The notes: generated by a model from the sequence alone, not told the origin. DNA of 36,109 bases from Erysipelothrix sp. (GCA_012512805.1 JAAZDN010000079.1:1-36109), one strand, 5' to 3'; positions 9,996 to 20,001 are shown, counted from the first letter of the stretch. A program made the numbers and translations.

Positions 9996-12164
9996 TCATT
10001 GGTTGAACATTGTATACTGTTTTAGACTTTCACTAAGACTACTTAAGCGAATGTGATCATCTGCCTTTGATATGCGCTCTAAGAATAAACTTTGACTTCC
10101 AACTAAGAGTAAATTCTTTTTAGAGCGGGTAATCGCTGTATATAAGAGACGTTTTCTTAGCATGTAACTGGCACTGTTTACAATTGGGATGATCACTATT
10201 GGATACTCACTTCCCTGTGCCTTATGGATTGAAATACAATAGGCATACGTTAAATAACTTAACAGTTCATCATGATATTCAACGATATTGCCTTCAAAGT
10301 CCACAGTAATTCGAACATCATTTTTATTTGAATCATCAATTTCAATGATAAAGCCAATATCACCATTTGAAACATCCAAATCAATTAAGTTTTTGAGTTG
10401 AAGGACCTTATCGCCCTCACGAAAATTGTGATAGCCATACTTAAAATCCTTCTTATCAGGATGGGCTGGATTAATGAGCTGTTGTATCTTTTTATTCAGT
10501 ATATTAATGCCACTTGCATTTTTATACATTGGCGCTAACAGTTGAATATCATTAATACTGTAGCCATAGTTAATGTACTGTTCAACAATCTGTAATATTA
10601 AATGGTCAACATGATCATTTGGTGTTTCAAAGAAGCGTACATCATCCTCAAAACGAATGGCATCATAGTTACTCTTCACAATATCATCGGCTAAATATAT
10701 AACACTTGAGCCATCTTTTTGACGATATATCGTTTCAAGCTTTACAACGGGTATCAAATCACTCTGGATAAGATCTCGTAAGACAGCTCCAGGTAGTACC
10801 GATGGCAGCTGATTTTCATCTCCGACAATTAAAATCTTCTTCACATTGGCACAGGCCTCTAAAAGACGTGCAAACAGCCATTGATCGACCATTGAAAACT
10901 CATCGATGACTAAAATATCAATGTCTAAGGGTTCTTCATAATTATACTTGAATGTGTTATTGTCTAAATCCCATTTTAAAAGACTGTGGATCGTAAAGGC
11001 TTCCGTACCGCTTAACTCGCCTAAGCGTTTCGCAGCCCGCCCTGTTGGTGCTGTCAGTCCAATGCGTATTGTTGGATATAATTCCTTGTATATTTGAACC
11101 ATTGCATTGATAATCGTCGTCTTACCCGTTCCAGGTCCTCCTGTTAAAATTGAAAGATCAGAGTGCATAAAAGTTTTTATTGCGGCTTTTTGACTTTCAT
11201 CATACGTAATGTTAATGGACTGTTCAATATTTTGTAACAAAGTTTCTAATTTCTTGTCACTGGGCTTATCTAAGGATTGATTGGGGAAGCTATGGATAAC
11301 ACTGGTGATAATCTGTTCACTGTCAAACTGTGTGTGATGATAGACCTTATCGCCTTCTAACATTAACATGCGACGTTTTTGTACCTCTAAAAAGGCATCG
11401 ATAAAATTATAGTCACTATATTTTTTCTCAAAGTCTTTTTGTAAAAGATCTAAATAAACATAGGTATCACCATTTCGTGCCATATGTTCGAGAACATTGT
11501 TAATAAGTATCGCTTCAGCACGATGATGACTCTTAAGGTCAAAGCCCATATTTATTGCGAGTTTTTCACAGGTTTTAAAACCAATACCCGAAATCTCTTC
11601 CATTAATTGATAAGGATTGTTTGTAACAATTTCAATGGTATTTTTTGTATACTTCTTTTCAATTTTCATAATTTGATTGATGCTTAAGCCAAAGCTCACA
11701 AAATAATTGACGATGGCATCAAAGTCATGACTACTGTTGTTTATGCCCGATAAGAGTGATTCCTTTTGTTTATCGCTTATACTGATCGAATTGATGATTG
11801 ATGGATCATCCTTAATCTTTTGGATTAAGTCATCACCTAAAGCATCGTATATAACTCCTGCACTTTTCTTTCCTATACTTGGGAATAATGTGCTGCTTAA
11901 AAAGCGGATGAGTGATGCTTCATCGGATGGTTTTACCTTTTCAACATTCTCAAATTTAAACTGTTGACCATAGGTAGTATGATCGGTATAGTCTCCATAT
12001 AAATGATAGTTTTGATCGTAGTCAATATCTTTAATATAGCCCACGACAATCATTTCATCAAAGAGCGGTGAGTCGACGCTAAAACTTGCGACGGTATAAT
12101 AATTCTGTTCATTATAAAAAATCACTCGCTCAAAATAGCCAGTGATTTTTTCATGCTTAGGCAT
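9996..12164 (-). CDS. recD2: RecD2-type ATP-dependent DNA helicase
   Basis: 722 aa; NNPYQLMEEISGIGFKTCEKLA, Walker A LTGGPGTGKTT, IDEFSMVD, IYRQKDGS, SIHKAQGSEYP. Confidence 0.93.
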   Translation of the reverse strand: MPKHEKITGYFERVIFYNEQNYYTVASFSVDSPLFDEMIVVGYIKDIDYDQNYHLYGDYTDHTTYGQQFKFENVEKVKPSDEASLIRFLSSTLFPSIGKKSAGVIYDALGDDLIQKIKDDPSIINSISISDKQKESLLSGINNSSHDFDAIVNYFVSFGLSINQIMKIEKKYTKNTIEIVTNNPYQLMEEISGIGFKTCEKLAINMGFDLKSHHRAEAILINNVLEHMARNGDTYVYLDLLQKDFEKKYSDYNFIDAFLEVQKRRMLMLEGDKVYHHTQFDSEQIITSVIHSFPNQSLDKPSDKKLETLLQNIEQSINITYDESQKAAIKTFMHSDLSILTGGPGTGKTTIINAMVQIYKELYPTIRIGLTAPTGRAAKRLGELSGTEAFTIHSLLKWDLDNNTFKYNYEEPLDIDILVIDEFSMVDQWLFARLLEACANVKKILIVGDENQLPSVLPGAVLRDLIQSDLIPVVKLETIYRQKDGSSVIYLADDIVKSNYDAIRFEDDVRFFETPNDHVDHLILQIVEQYINYGYSINDIQLLAPMYKNASGINILNKKIQQLINPAHPDKKDFKYGYHNFREGDKVLQLKNLIDLDVSNGDIGFIIEIDDSNKNDVRITVDFEGNIVEYHDELLSYLTYAYCISIHKAQGSEYPIVIIPIVNSASYMLRKRLLYTAITRSKKNLLLVGSQSLFLERISKADDHIRLSSLSESLKQYTMFNQ

Positions 12165-13314
12165 TCAGTGTCTCACTTAAACGCGTACTTATAGCTTTAT
12201 TCATAATGTATGCATCATCGATAACACCACCACCAATGACAACACCCTCTTCTGTGTAGAAGACGGCTTCTTGTCCAGGGGTAATTGCCGCAATCGGTTG
12301 ATCAAATTTTACAAGTACATCCTCACCTTGTTTGTAAAGGCTAACGATGTTATCAGCTTGACGGTATCTAAATTTCGCATGAACCTTTTGTCCATCTTCA
12401 ACATCTAAGAACCAATTTAAATTAGTAATGAGTGCTGAGTCTGCATAGAGCCAACTGTTTTCGTCAACATTTGAAACATACAGTTCATTCTTCACAACAT
12501 CTTTTCCGACAACAAACCATGGTCCTTTGTTTCCACCAATACGAAGACCTTTTCTTTGTCCAATCGTATAGTAGAGTACACCATCATGAGATCCTAAAAC
12601 TTCTTTAGATGAGACATCAATAATTTCACCTGATTTTGCTGGGATATAATTTTTTAAGAATTCTTTAAAATCACGTTCCCCAATAAAGCAAATTCCAGTT
12701 GAATCTTTTTTCTTAGCAATCGATAGTTCAATTTCAAGTGCTATTTCACGAATTTCACCCTTTGTGTATTTCCCCAGTGGAAATAAAACTTCATTTAAAA
12801 CACTCTTATCAACTTGTGATAAGAAATACGTTTGATCCTTATTATCATCTTCTGCCTTTGCCATTACTTTTTCACCATTGAGGTCAATAACTTGTGCATA
12901 GTGACCGGTTGCTAAATAATCAAAACCGAGTTCTTTAGCATAGTCATAAAATGATTTAAACTTAATATGTTTATTACAAAGAATATCAGGGTTTGGTGTT
13001 CTTCCTTTTTTATATTCTTCAATGAATGCTGAAAAGACGTTATCCCAATATTCTTTTACAAAGTCAATGCGTAAAATTGGAATATCTAAGGTATTCGCAA
13101 CACGAACTGCATCTTGATAATCTACTTCCTGTGGACAGATTGCATCCATAATTGTAGGGTTTCCCATAATATCTTGGTTTGCTAGGGAGTCCCAGTTACG
13201 CATAAAACATCCAGTTACATCGTAACCTTCCTTTTTCAACAAATAAGCAGCGACGCCTGAATCGACGCCGCCGGATAGACCTAATAATACTTTTTTCTTA
13301 CTATTCTTCGACAC
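12157..13314 (-). CDS. mnmA: tRNA 2-thiouridine(34) synthase MnmA
   Basis: LLGLSGGVDSGVAAYLLKKEGYDVTGCFMRNWD, CNKHIKFKSF, ATGHYA, GICFIGER. Likely start is GTG at 13314 preceded by GAGG; the ORF-track start at 13362 overlaps spx. Confidence 0.94.
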   Translation of the reverse strand: MSKNSKKKVLLGLSGGVDSGVAAYLLKKEGYDVTGCFMRNWDSLANQDIMGNPTIMDAICPQEVDYQDAVRVANTLDIPILRIDFVKEYWDNVFSAFIEEYKKGRTPNPDILCNKHIKFKSFYDYAKELGFDYLATGHYAQVIDLNGEKVMAKAEDDNKDQTYFLSQVDKSVLNEVLFPLGKYTKGEIREIALEIELSIAKKKDSTGICFIGERDFKEFLKNYIPAKSGEIIDVSSKEVLGSHDGVLYYTIGQRKGLRIGGNKGPWFVVGKDVVKNELYVSNVDENSWLYADSALITNLNWFLDVEDGQKVHAKFRYRQADNIVSLYKQGEDVLVKFDQPIAAITPGQEAVFYTEEGVVIGGGVIDDAYIMNKAISTRLSETLNA

Positions 13315-13318
13315 TTTA

Positions 13319-13750
13319 TCATTCCTCTTTTCGCCAGTGTCCACAATACGGATAGTGTACACAATCTGGTGGACAACTATCTGCTGCGATTTCTTGGACC
13401 TTTCGTGGCAAAAACATTTCTATTTCCTCTTCATCATACCCTATTTGGAAGTTTTTGTTACTAACAATGATTGGGCGACGAAGTACTGTTGGATTTGTTT
13501 GAATAAATCTGATGAGTTCATTAATCGTCATATTCTCAATATCTACGCCAGATTCTCTAATAATTTTAGAACGGGTACTGATAATATCACTCGTTCCATT
13601 CTCACTTCTTTGAATTAAGTGCTTAAGCTCAACTTCATTAAGAGGCAAGGTAATAATATTTTTTTCGATGTATTCCAACTCATGACCATGTAAAAATTTC
13701 TTGACTTTTCGACACGAGGCGCAACCTGGTGATGTATATAGTACTATCAA
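13319..13750 (-). CDS. spx: Spx/ArsC-family protein with a Cys-rich C-terminal tail
   Basis: 143 aa; YTSPGCASCRKVKKFL, TVLRRPIIVSNKNFQIGYDEEEIEMFLPRKVQ typical of Spx; C-terminus SCPPDCVHYPYCGHWRKEE. Confidence 0.88.
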   Translation of the reverse strand: MIVLYTSPGCASCRKVKKFLHGHELEYIEKNIITLPLNEVELKHLIQRSENGTSDIISTRSKIIRESGVDIENMTINELIRFIQTNPTVLRRPIIVSNKNFQIGYDEEEIEMFLPRKVQEIAADSCPPDCVHYPYCGHWRKEE

Positions 13751-13810
13751 AATACCACCTCCATTAACTGATTAACTATTCATATTATAACAAATGACCT
13801 GCTTTTATGC

Positions 13811-13839
13811 TAGACAAATTTTTGAATCTTACTTATAAT
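13811..13839 (+). promoter_or_regulatory. Sigma-A-type promoter for trpS
   Basis: TAGACA (13811-13816) - 17 nt - TATAAT (13834-13839). Confidence 0.75.
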
Positions 13840-13875
13840 TGAATAACAGTGTTAAGCACATAGGAGTGAAGTACG

Positions 13876-14859
13876 ATGAAAAAAATGTTAAGTGGAATTA
13901 AACCAACGGGAGAATTACATCTTGGAAATTATATTGGTGCCTTACGTAATTTTGTGAAGTATCAAGATGACTATGATGTCAATGTTTTTATCGCGAATCT
14001 GCATACAATTACCTTTCCCCAAGACCCTGAAGAAATTAATAAATATTTACACGATGCAATTGGACTTTATCTTGCCTGTGGTCTTGATAAAGATCGTGCG
14101 ACAATCTTTCTTCAATCTGATGTATTAGAACATGCTAACCTCGGTTTTATTTTAGCATGTCATACATATGAGGGTGAACTTGATCGAATGACACAATACA
14201 AAGACCGCAAAAGTAAGGGAGCTGAAGGCCTAAGTGCTGGCTTCTACACCTACCCTAGTTTAATGGCTGCCGATATCCTTATTCATGATGCAGACTTTGT
14301 ACCGGTTGGTGATGATCAAAAACAACATGTTGAGCTTACTCGTGACTTAGCACAACGTATGAACAATCGCTATGGAAAATTGTTCAATGTACCCGAGCCA
14401 TTAATTCAAAAAGTTGGAGCTCGAATTATGGATCTTCAAGATCCAACTCGTAAAATGAGTAAATCTGATCAATCCGATAAGGGATGCATCTACTTATTAG
14501 ACAGTGTAAAATCTGCACGTAAGAAAATTATGAGTGCTCAAACGGATAGTTTAGCTCAAGTAAAATATGATGTTGAAAATCAACCCGGCATTAGTAATCT
14601 CTTAACTATTTATGCTTCAATAGCTGATGTGAGTATTGAAGATGCTGAAGCGAAGTTTAAAGATTATCGCTATGGAGATTTTAAGAAGGCTGTTGCTGAC
14701 GTCGTTGTAGCATTACTTGAGGACATTCAAGGTAAGTTCAATGATATTGTTCAAACTGATATTATTAGTGAGACTTTAGCAAGTGGTAAAGCAAAGGCTC
14801 AAGCCTATGCTTCTAAGAAATTAAAACTTGTGAACGAAACACTCGGTATTCATATTTAA
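13876..14859 (+). CDS. trpS: Tryptophan--tRNA ligase
   Basis: 327 aa; SGIKPTGELHLGNYIGAL, ADILIHDADFVPVGDDQKQHVELTRD, RKMSKSD. Confidence 0.97.
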   Translation: MKKMLSGIKPTGELHLGNYIGALRNFVKYQDDYDVNVFIANLHTITFPQDPEEINKYLHDAIGLYLACGLDKDRATIFLQSDVLEHANLGFILACHTYEGELDRMTQYKDRKSKGAEGLSAGFYTYPSLMAADILIHDADFVPVGDDQKQHVELTRDLAQRMNNRYGKLFNVPEPLIQKVGARIMDLQDPTRKMSKSDQSDKGCIYLLDSVKSARKKIMSAQTDSLAQVKYDVENQPGISNLLTIYASIADVSIEDAEAKFKDYRYGDFKKAVADVVVALLEDIQGKFNDIVQTDIISETLASGKAKAQAYASKKLKLVNETLGIHI

Positions 14860-14912
14860 AGATATAATTACATCATCAAAAATATATGGCATTTAAACGT
14901 ATATACCTATTA

Positions 14913-14937
14913 AAAAAGCGATCTGTGATCGCTTTTT
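14913..14937. terminator. Bidirectional intrinsic terminator between trpS and the YitT-type gene
   Basis: AAAAAGCGATC TGT GATCGCTTTTT, near-perfect palindrome between convergent genes. Confidence 0.88.
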
Positions 14938-14940
14938 CTA

Positions 14941-15810
14941 TTATTCAAAGGGTTTAACGTAGAAGTTACCGGTTACCTTATCAACCTTTGATTCTGTGAT
15001 AAAGGAGTGTGGATCAATACTTGCGGCCATCTTACGAATGTTTGCGGCCTCATTACCTCCGACTACCATATAAAGAATGTATTGTTCTGATTGTCCGTAT
15101 TTTCCTGTTGCTGAGTATTGTGTAATACCACGACGAGAAATGCCAAAGATTGCCTTACTCACTTCATCCGGTAATTTTGTGATAATCGTAATGCCCATTA
15201 AATGATAACGATCATGGAAGGCATTCACAACCTGTGTGTTTGTAAACTGGTAGAGTAGTGAATAGAGTGCCGGTTCAAAGGAGAATAAGACGCCTGAAAT
15301 AAAGAGCATCGCACTGTTAAATAGTAAGACATAGTTCCACACAGAACGACCATAGCGTTGACTAAAGTAAATTGCGATAAAGTCCGTACCACCTGAACAT
15401 GCATCTGCTTTTAAGGCAAGAAGTGTTCCACTTGCTTGTACGACCCCACCAAAGACACAGACAAGTAACATATCATTTGTAAAGGTCATATCCGGTATGA
15501 TTGACGTAAAGAAACTGACGAGCATGACATTAATAATCGATAATATTGTGAACTTACGACCAATAAAGCGATAGACGATAACAGCCGGTACCATATTTAA
15601 CACAAGATATACGACTGAGAATGATATTTTAATATTAAAGTATTCCAAACCAACACGCGAGATGAGTGTTGCGACCCCTGTAAATCCTGAGGGAACAAGA
15701 TGATTGCTTGCAACAAAGATTTTAAAACCAATGGCTGTCACTAATGCACCTAATGTTACTAAAAATAATTTCTTTACATCACTACGATGCCATACAATTT
15801 TACTGTTCAT
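14941..15810 (-). CDS. YitT family (DUF2179) membrane protein
   Basis: 289 aa; GFKIFVASNHLVPSGFTGVATLI, ADACSGGTDFIAIYFSQRYGRSVWNYVLLFN, C-terminal SFITESKVDKVTGNFYVKPFE. Confidence 0.9.
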   Translation of the reverse strand: MNSKIVWHRSDVKKLFLVTLGALVTAIGFKIFVASNHLVPSGFTGVATLISRVGLEYFNIKISFSVVYLVLNMVPAVIVYRFIGRKFTILSIINVMLVSFFTSIIPDMTFTNDMLLVCVFGGVVQASGTLLALKADACSGGTDFIAIYFSQRYGRSVWNYVLLFNSAMLFISGVLFSFEPALYSLLYQFTNTQVVNAFHDRYHLMGITIITKLPDEVSKAIFGISRRGITQYSATGKYGQSEQYILYMVVGGNEAANIRKMAASIDPHSFITESKVDKVTGNFYVKPFE

Positions 15811-16888
15811 TACCTTCCACCTTATCTTCTAAATCGACAGCCATGATGTCTTCAAAGCGTCTTCTTATTTTTTGTGTTGTTATTGTTAATTTATTCATGT
15901 CTTCATACACTGTTTGATAGCTTTTCGAAAGTGCCTCACTACGAATGCTGAAGCGTTCAAATTCAAGGGCTAACTTCGAAAATTCATCTTGCATAATATG
16001 CAAGGTTTCACTTTGCTGAATGTTTAATAAGACAGCCTTTAATGTTGTGATATAAGCCATCATCGTTGATGGTGAGACAACGTAAACATGTTTTGAATAC
16101 GCATATTGAACAAGATCATCATGCTTACCATAGAACTCAGCAAATATGGCCTCACTTGGAACAAACAGAAAGGCTATTTCAGCCGTTTCATTCTTAATGA
16201 TATACTTATCACTAATTGCATTCAAATGGTTCTTTACATCACGTTTAAACTGGGATTGTGCCTGCATTTGATCAGACTTCGCAAGCTGATCATCATACAT
16301 CCTTAAATAGTTTTCCAGTGGAAACTTTGCATCAATGACAATCATCCCCATTGCTTTTGGACCAAAGATTACCGCATCGGCTCGCGTGTTATTACTCAGT
16401 TGATATTGTTGTTGATACAATTGTTTATTAAGACCAAAGGCATTTTCAAGTAGGCTATACAGTTCAACCTCACCATATTGTCCACGTAAACTTTTGTTTG
16501 TTAAAATCTTTTGAAGATCAACAATTTGATGGGATATTGTATCTAAACTTTTCTGTGTCACCGTTAGTGCTACTACTTGTTTAGACACTTCATTAAAGGC
16601 TTCCATCTGACGTTTAGTATCACTCATTAAATGACTTAAGACTTCTTGATTTGCTGATTGTAATTGTTGAGTATGCATATGATTAAAGGTATTTAAGTCA
16701 CCTTTAACATCTCGCATTACATTAAAGCGGAGTTCTGCGAGTTGTTGATTCATTGAATTAATTGTGGACAGCGACTCTTGATTTCCAGCGTTCAATATTG
16801 ATTTCATACGAAAATGTTGAAATGTCAGCACAATTAAAAATAGAATTATTAAACCGATCATCAAAACCATTAAGATTGAATCTTGCAT
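15800..16888 (-). CDS. rmuC: DNA recombination protein RmuC
   Basis: RGQYGEVELYSLLENAFGLNK, IDAKFPLENYLRMY, FLFVPSEAIFAEFY. Start placed at 16888 because the ORF-track ATG at 16909 overlaps a TATAAT; GGTTGGTGAT precedes 16888. Confidence 0.92.
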   Translation of the reverse strand: MQDSILMVLMIGLIILFLIVLTFQHFRMKSILNAGNQESLSTINSMNQQLAELRFNVMRDVKGDLNTFNHMHTQQLQSANQEVLSHLMSDTKRQMEAFNEVSKQVVALTVTQKSLDTISHQIVDLQKILTNKSLRGQYGEVELYSLLENAFGLNKQLYQQQYQLSNNTRADAVIFGPKAMGMIVIDAKFPLENYLRMYDDQLAKSDQMQAQSQFKRDVKNHLNAISDKYIIKNETAEIAFLFVPSEAIFAEFYGKHDDLVQYAYSKHVYVVSPSTMMAYITTLKAVLLNIQQSETLHIMQDEFSKLALEFERFSIRSEALSKSYQTVYEDMNKLTITTQKIRRRFEDIMAVDLEDKVEGNEQ

Positions 16889-16969
16889 TTTATCACCAAC
16901 CTTATTCATTATAACAAGTTAAAGTCTTTAAAGCACTAATAAATGATTGTTTATACAATGTAAACGGTT

Positions 16970-17001
16970 ATAAAAAAATAGTGTCTTTCGACACTATATG
17001 T
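16970..17001 (-). terminator. Intrinsic terminator after the RidA-like gene
   Basis: Minus strand ATAGTGTC GAAA GACACTAT TTTTTT. Confidence 0.88.
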
Positions 17002-17431
17002 ATTCGCATACTCCATCTTCACAGATTTGATTTTCCCATTGTTTCATCAGTTCAGAAGCACGATAATCTATTGCTTCAAGACTAATTTGAATGGATGCAT
17101 TTTCTTCAGCAAGATGATCTACAATTGCCACATCACGTGCTGGATATGGATTTTTAAAATACATCTTGAAGATGTCATCCAACGCTTCTAAGTTCAACTT
17201 GTCTGTGCCATATACTTGCACCTTAACGACATAACTTAAATCAAGTTTTATTGTTTTTAAATAATCATTAATTTTGTTTAGAATACTGTGTGTTTGTTCA
17301 CTAAAGCTTGGATTTTCATCTAAATGATCAGCCATCATCGCTGAAACATAAACATTGTCTCCTACCTTGAGTACCTTAGAGAACGTATTTTTGAAGTCAT
17401 CTTCTGGATCGATCGTAATAGACCTTTTCAT
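16994..17431 (-). CDS. RidA family (YjgF/YER057c/UK114) protein
   Basis: 145 aa; GDNVYVSAMMADHLDENPSFSEQTHSILNKINDYLK, YPARDVAIVDHLAEENASIQISLEAI. Confidence 0.87.
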   Translation of the reverse strand: MKRSITIDPEDDFKNTFSKVLKVGDNVYVSAMMADHLDENPSFSEQTHSILNKINDYLKTIKLDLSYVVKVQVYGTDKLNLEALDDIFKMYFKNPYPARDVAIVDHLAEENASIQISLEAIDYRASELMKQWENQICEDGVCEYI

Positions 17432-17539
17432 AAACGATCCCCTTTCATAGCATGTAAAAGTTATGCTTAACCTTAATATGTATTATCATTATAGAACAGT
17501 TTCAATTTTGAGCAACTGTTTTAATCTCAATTCTAATAA

Positions 17540-17695
17540 TTATCGTGTATCTTCTTTTTCTTGGCGTAACATTGCGCGTAAAATACGACGGCGTTCAACT
17601 GCTCTAAAGAAGATCGTCAAAAGAATAACTACGAAAAAAACAATAATCGCAACGATAGCTAATATTGAGACATAATCATTTAATGATTCTAACAT
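17540..17695 (-). CDS. 51-aa single-pass membrane microprotein
   Basis: Minus ATG at 17695: MLESLNDYVSILAIVAIIVFFVVILLTIFFRAVERRRILRAMLRQEKEDTR*. GAGGGAAAGTG precedes the start; start overlaps the upstream gene by 20 nt. Below the ORF-track size cut-off. Confidence 0.72.
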   Translation of the reverse strand: MLESLNDYVSILAIVAIIVFFVVILLTIFFRAVERRRILRAMLRQEKEDTR

Positions 17696-18248
17696 CACTT
17701 TCCCTCTTTTCTTTTTCGAAGCGAATCGTAATTATAAAACATAAAATATACATGATGATACTTGTAATAAGGATCAGAATACTCGCTATGGCTACGACCA
17801 GTGCGATCATTTGAAAAATCATTACTAGATTTATATAGGGTGTCAGTGTTAAATTCACAATGATGAACAAAACGACGTATTTCAATACAAGTACAATAAA
17901 GATGAGTCTTAACAGTAATCGAATACTACGATACTCTTTAAAATATTTTAACACATCATACAATAAGATTGAAAAAGCACACTGCATAATTGCTAAAGTC
18001 GGGATGCTTTGTATGACTTTAATCATACTAAATTGTAGATCACTCATGCTTAAGGCAAGGCGCACAATAAAGCTATTTTGAAGTGAAGGTACAAAGGTAA
18101 TATAGGTCATTGCAGTTTGTAAGCTGTCAACGTTTAAAAAAATTCGAGCAAACTGGAGTTCATACACTGTATTACTTATGATAATCAACATCGTAATCGT
18201 CAGTAAAATAATGAGTCCGTTATTATATTTACTCTGTAACTTTATCAA
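17676..18248 (-). CDS. Uncharacterised multi-pass membrane protein
   Basis: 190 aa, about four hydrophobic segments, charged C-terminal RFEKEKRESDVRIIK; overlaps the trmL 3' end. Confidence 0.8.
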   Translation of the reverse strand: MIKLQSKYNNGLIILLTITMLIIISNTVYELQFARIFLNVDSLQTAMTYITFVPSLQNSFIVRLALSMSDLQFSMIKVIQSIPTLAIMQCAFSILLYDVLKYFKEYRSIRLLLRLIFIVLVLKYVVLFIIVNLTLTPYINLVMIFQMIALVVAIASILILITSIIMYILCFIITIRFEKEKRESDVRIIK

Positions 18249-18741
18249 TGAAATCAGCCCCTTTTATCTGTTCGGTTAAACTGAGGTTTGAAAATCCAGT
18301 TTGTCGTAAGGCTTCATAGACAACAAGTGCAACACTGTTCGCTAAATTTAAGCTCCGTGCGTTCGCAACCATAGGAATACGTACTGCCTTCTCTTTATAC
18401 TTACGTAAAATATCTGGATGTAGCCCACTACTTTCATTTCCAAAAATTAAATAAATGTCTTCATCACTCTTATACGTCTCATCAGAATACGTCTTTTTTC
18501 CATATCGAGAAATTAAATAGTATGAGCCGGGATGATTGGCTTCAAAATCTGAAAAATTATCATAAATAATATAGTTTGTATCTTTTAAATAATCTAAACC
18601 TGATCGTTTTAACTGTTTGTCTGAGAGTTCAAACCCTAATGGTTTAATTAAAATGAGGCGGGTGTTACTGGCCATAGACGTCCGCATAATGTTACCCGTA
18701 TTACTTGGAATCTCTGGTGCATATAAAACAATATTAATCAT
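18229..18741 (-). CDS. trmL: tRNA (cytidine(34)-2'-O)-methyltransferase, SPOUT family
   Basis: 170 aa; YAPEIPSNTGNIMRT, LIKPLGFELSDKQLKRSGLDYL, FGNESSGLHPDIL, RSLNLANSVALVVYEALRQ. Confidence 0.93.
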   Translation of the reverse strand: MINIVLYAPEIPSNTGNIMRTSMASNTRLILIKPLGFELSDKQLKRSGLDYLKDTNYIIYDNFSDFEANHPGSYYLISRYGKKTYSDETYKSDEDIYLIFGNESSGLHPDILRKYKEKAVRIPMVANARSLNLANSVALVVYEALRQTGFSNLSLTEQIKGADFIDKVTE

Positions 18742-19433
18742 TTCGCAAGCCTTCTTTCACTCATTTTACGGTATACAATTGCCATGACATTAGAGCCAAT
18801 AAAGAGCGTGCCAAAACGGAAGATAATCTTAAAGACGAGCGCTGAAAAGAGTGCTTCTGGGAATAAATTAACCAAGGCATCGACTGCAGGATTCATCAGC
18901 CATAGATCATTTCTAAAGAATACCTTGTGGAAGAAGGTCCAAAAGACATTGAAGTTCACAAAGGCAAACAGTGTAATGATGATGACAAAGACGAAACTAT
19001 AAAGTGACGTTTGATTAAAGATCTTTGTTATTGAATAAATATTAACGACCTTGCGCTTAATGATTAAAATAATCATACATACAAATACAAGAACACTTGA
19101 AAATAACATAAAATTATATGCACCAACATAAAGATTGTGAACATCAATCATGTGCTCCTTATCCTGGCTTGAATACAGATCAAAGCTTGTATTATTTTTG
19201 CTCACGACATATGATAAATCATCGGTAAGCCCTTTTGTATAGGCCAATGCCACAATTGTAGCATTCTCTACATCTTGCTCACTAATTCCCATTCGTTGTG
19301 ACACCTGCTGTTCACGTTGAACTTCTTTATAAAATGCAGGCTGTAGTACCGTTGCATTTACACTTCCAATTAATAGTACAAGAATTAAAAAGATACTTCC
19401 AATTCCTGTCACAATACGATGATTTCTACTCAT
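18738..19433 (-). CDS. DUF1461 / TIGR01906-type integral membrane protein
   Basis: 231 aa; EKEHMIDV-like segment (QDKEHMIDVHNLYVGAY), several TMs, FFRNDLWLMNPAVDALVNLFPEALF. Confidence 0.8.
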   Translation of the reverse strand: MSRNHRIVTGIGSIFLILVLLIGSVNATVLQPAFYKEVQREQQVSQRMGISEQDVENATIVALAYTKGLTDDLSYVVSKNNTSFDLYSSQDKEHMIDVHNLYVGAYNFMLFSSVLVFVCMIILIIKRKVVNIYSITKIFNQTSLYSFVFVIIITLFAFVNFNVFWTFFHKVFFRNDLWLMNPAVDALVNLFPEALFSALVFKIIFRFGTLFIGSNVMAIVYRKMSERRLAK

Positions 19434-20001
19434 TTTCTAAATACTCCCCTAATTTTTTTAAGGCGATACCACGGTGGCTGACCCCATTTTTTTCTTCGTC
19501 ATTTAACTCTGCGAGTGTTTTACTTAATTCTGGTATTAAGAAGATCGGATTATAACCAAAGCCATTCGTGCCACGAAGATCATACGTAATCTCGCCATTT
19601 AATATCCCTTTGAAGGTCGTAATTTCACCCTTAACTGAAAGCGCAATAACTGATGTGAATCTAGCATTACGATTTTCTTTATCTTGCATCATCTCTAGAA
19701 CCATTGGATTTTTAACTTCAAATGGTGTATCTTCCCCTAAAAATCTATGGCTTAAAACACCAGGTTGATTATCCAAAGCTTCAATTTCCAAGCCCGAGTC
19801 ATCCGCAATAACATAGTCATAGTGATCCTTAAGTGCATTTACTTTTAAGATTGCGTTCTCTTCAAAGGTTAATCCTGTTTCATCAACCTCAAGATCAAGT
19901 TGTATATCTTTTAAACTTAAAACATTAAATTCTGTTAATATTGCCTTTACTTCCGCAACCTTGCCAGCATTAGAGCTGACTAATATGATATCTTTTTGCA
20001 T
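19426..20001 (-). CDS. XTP/dITP diphosphatase (Ham1/RdgB)
   Basis: 191 aa; SSNAGKVAEVKAIL, ADDSGLEIEALDNQPGVLSHRF, GTNGFGYNPIFLIPE, SHRGIALKKL. Confidence 0.95.
   Translation of the reverse strand: MQKDIILVSSNAGKVAEVKAILTEFNVLSLKDIQLDLEVDETGLTFEENAILKVNALKDHYDYVIADDSGLEIEALDNQPGVLSHRFLGEDTPFEVKNPMVLEMMQDKENRNARFTSVIALSVKGEITTFKGILNGEITYDLRGTNGFGYNPIFLIPELSKTLAELNDEEKNGVSHRGIALKKLGEYLENE

Noticed and set aside
17463-17675. 70-aa plus-strand ORF
   Set aside because: Antisense to the RidA promoter and the better-supported 51-aa minus-strand ORF.
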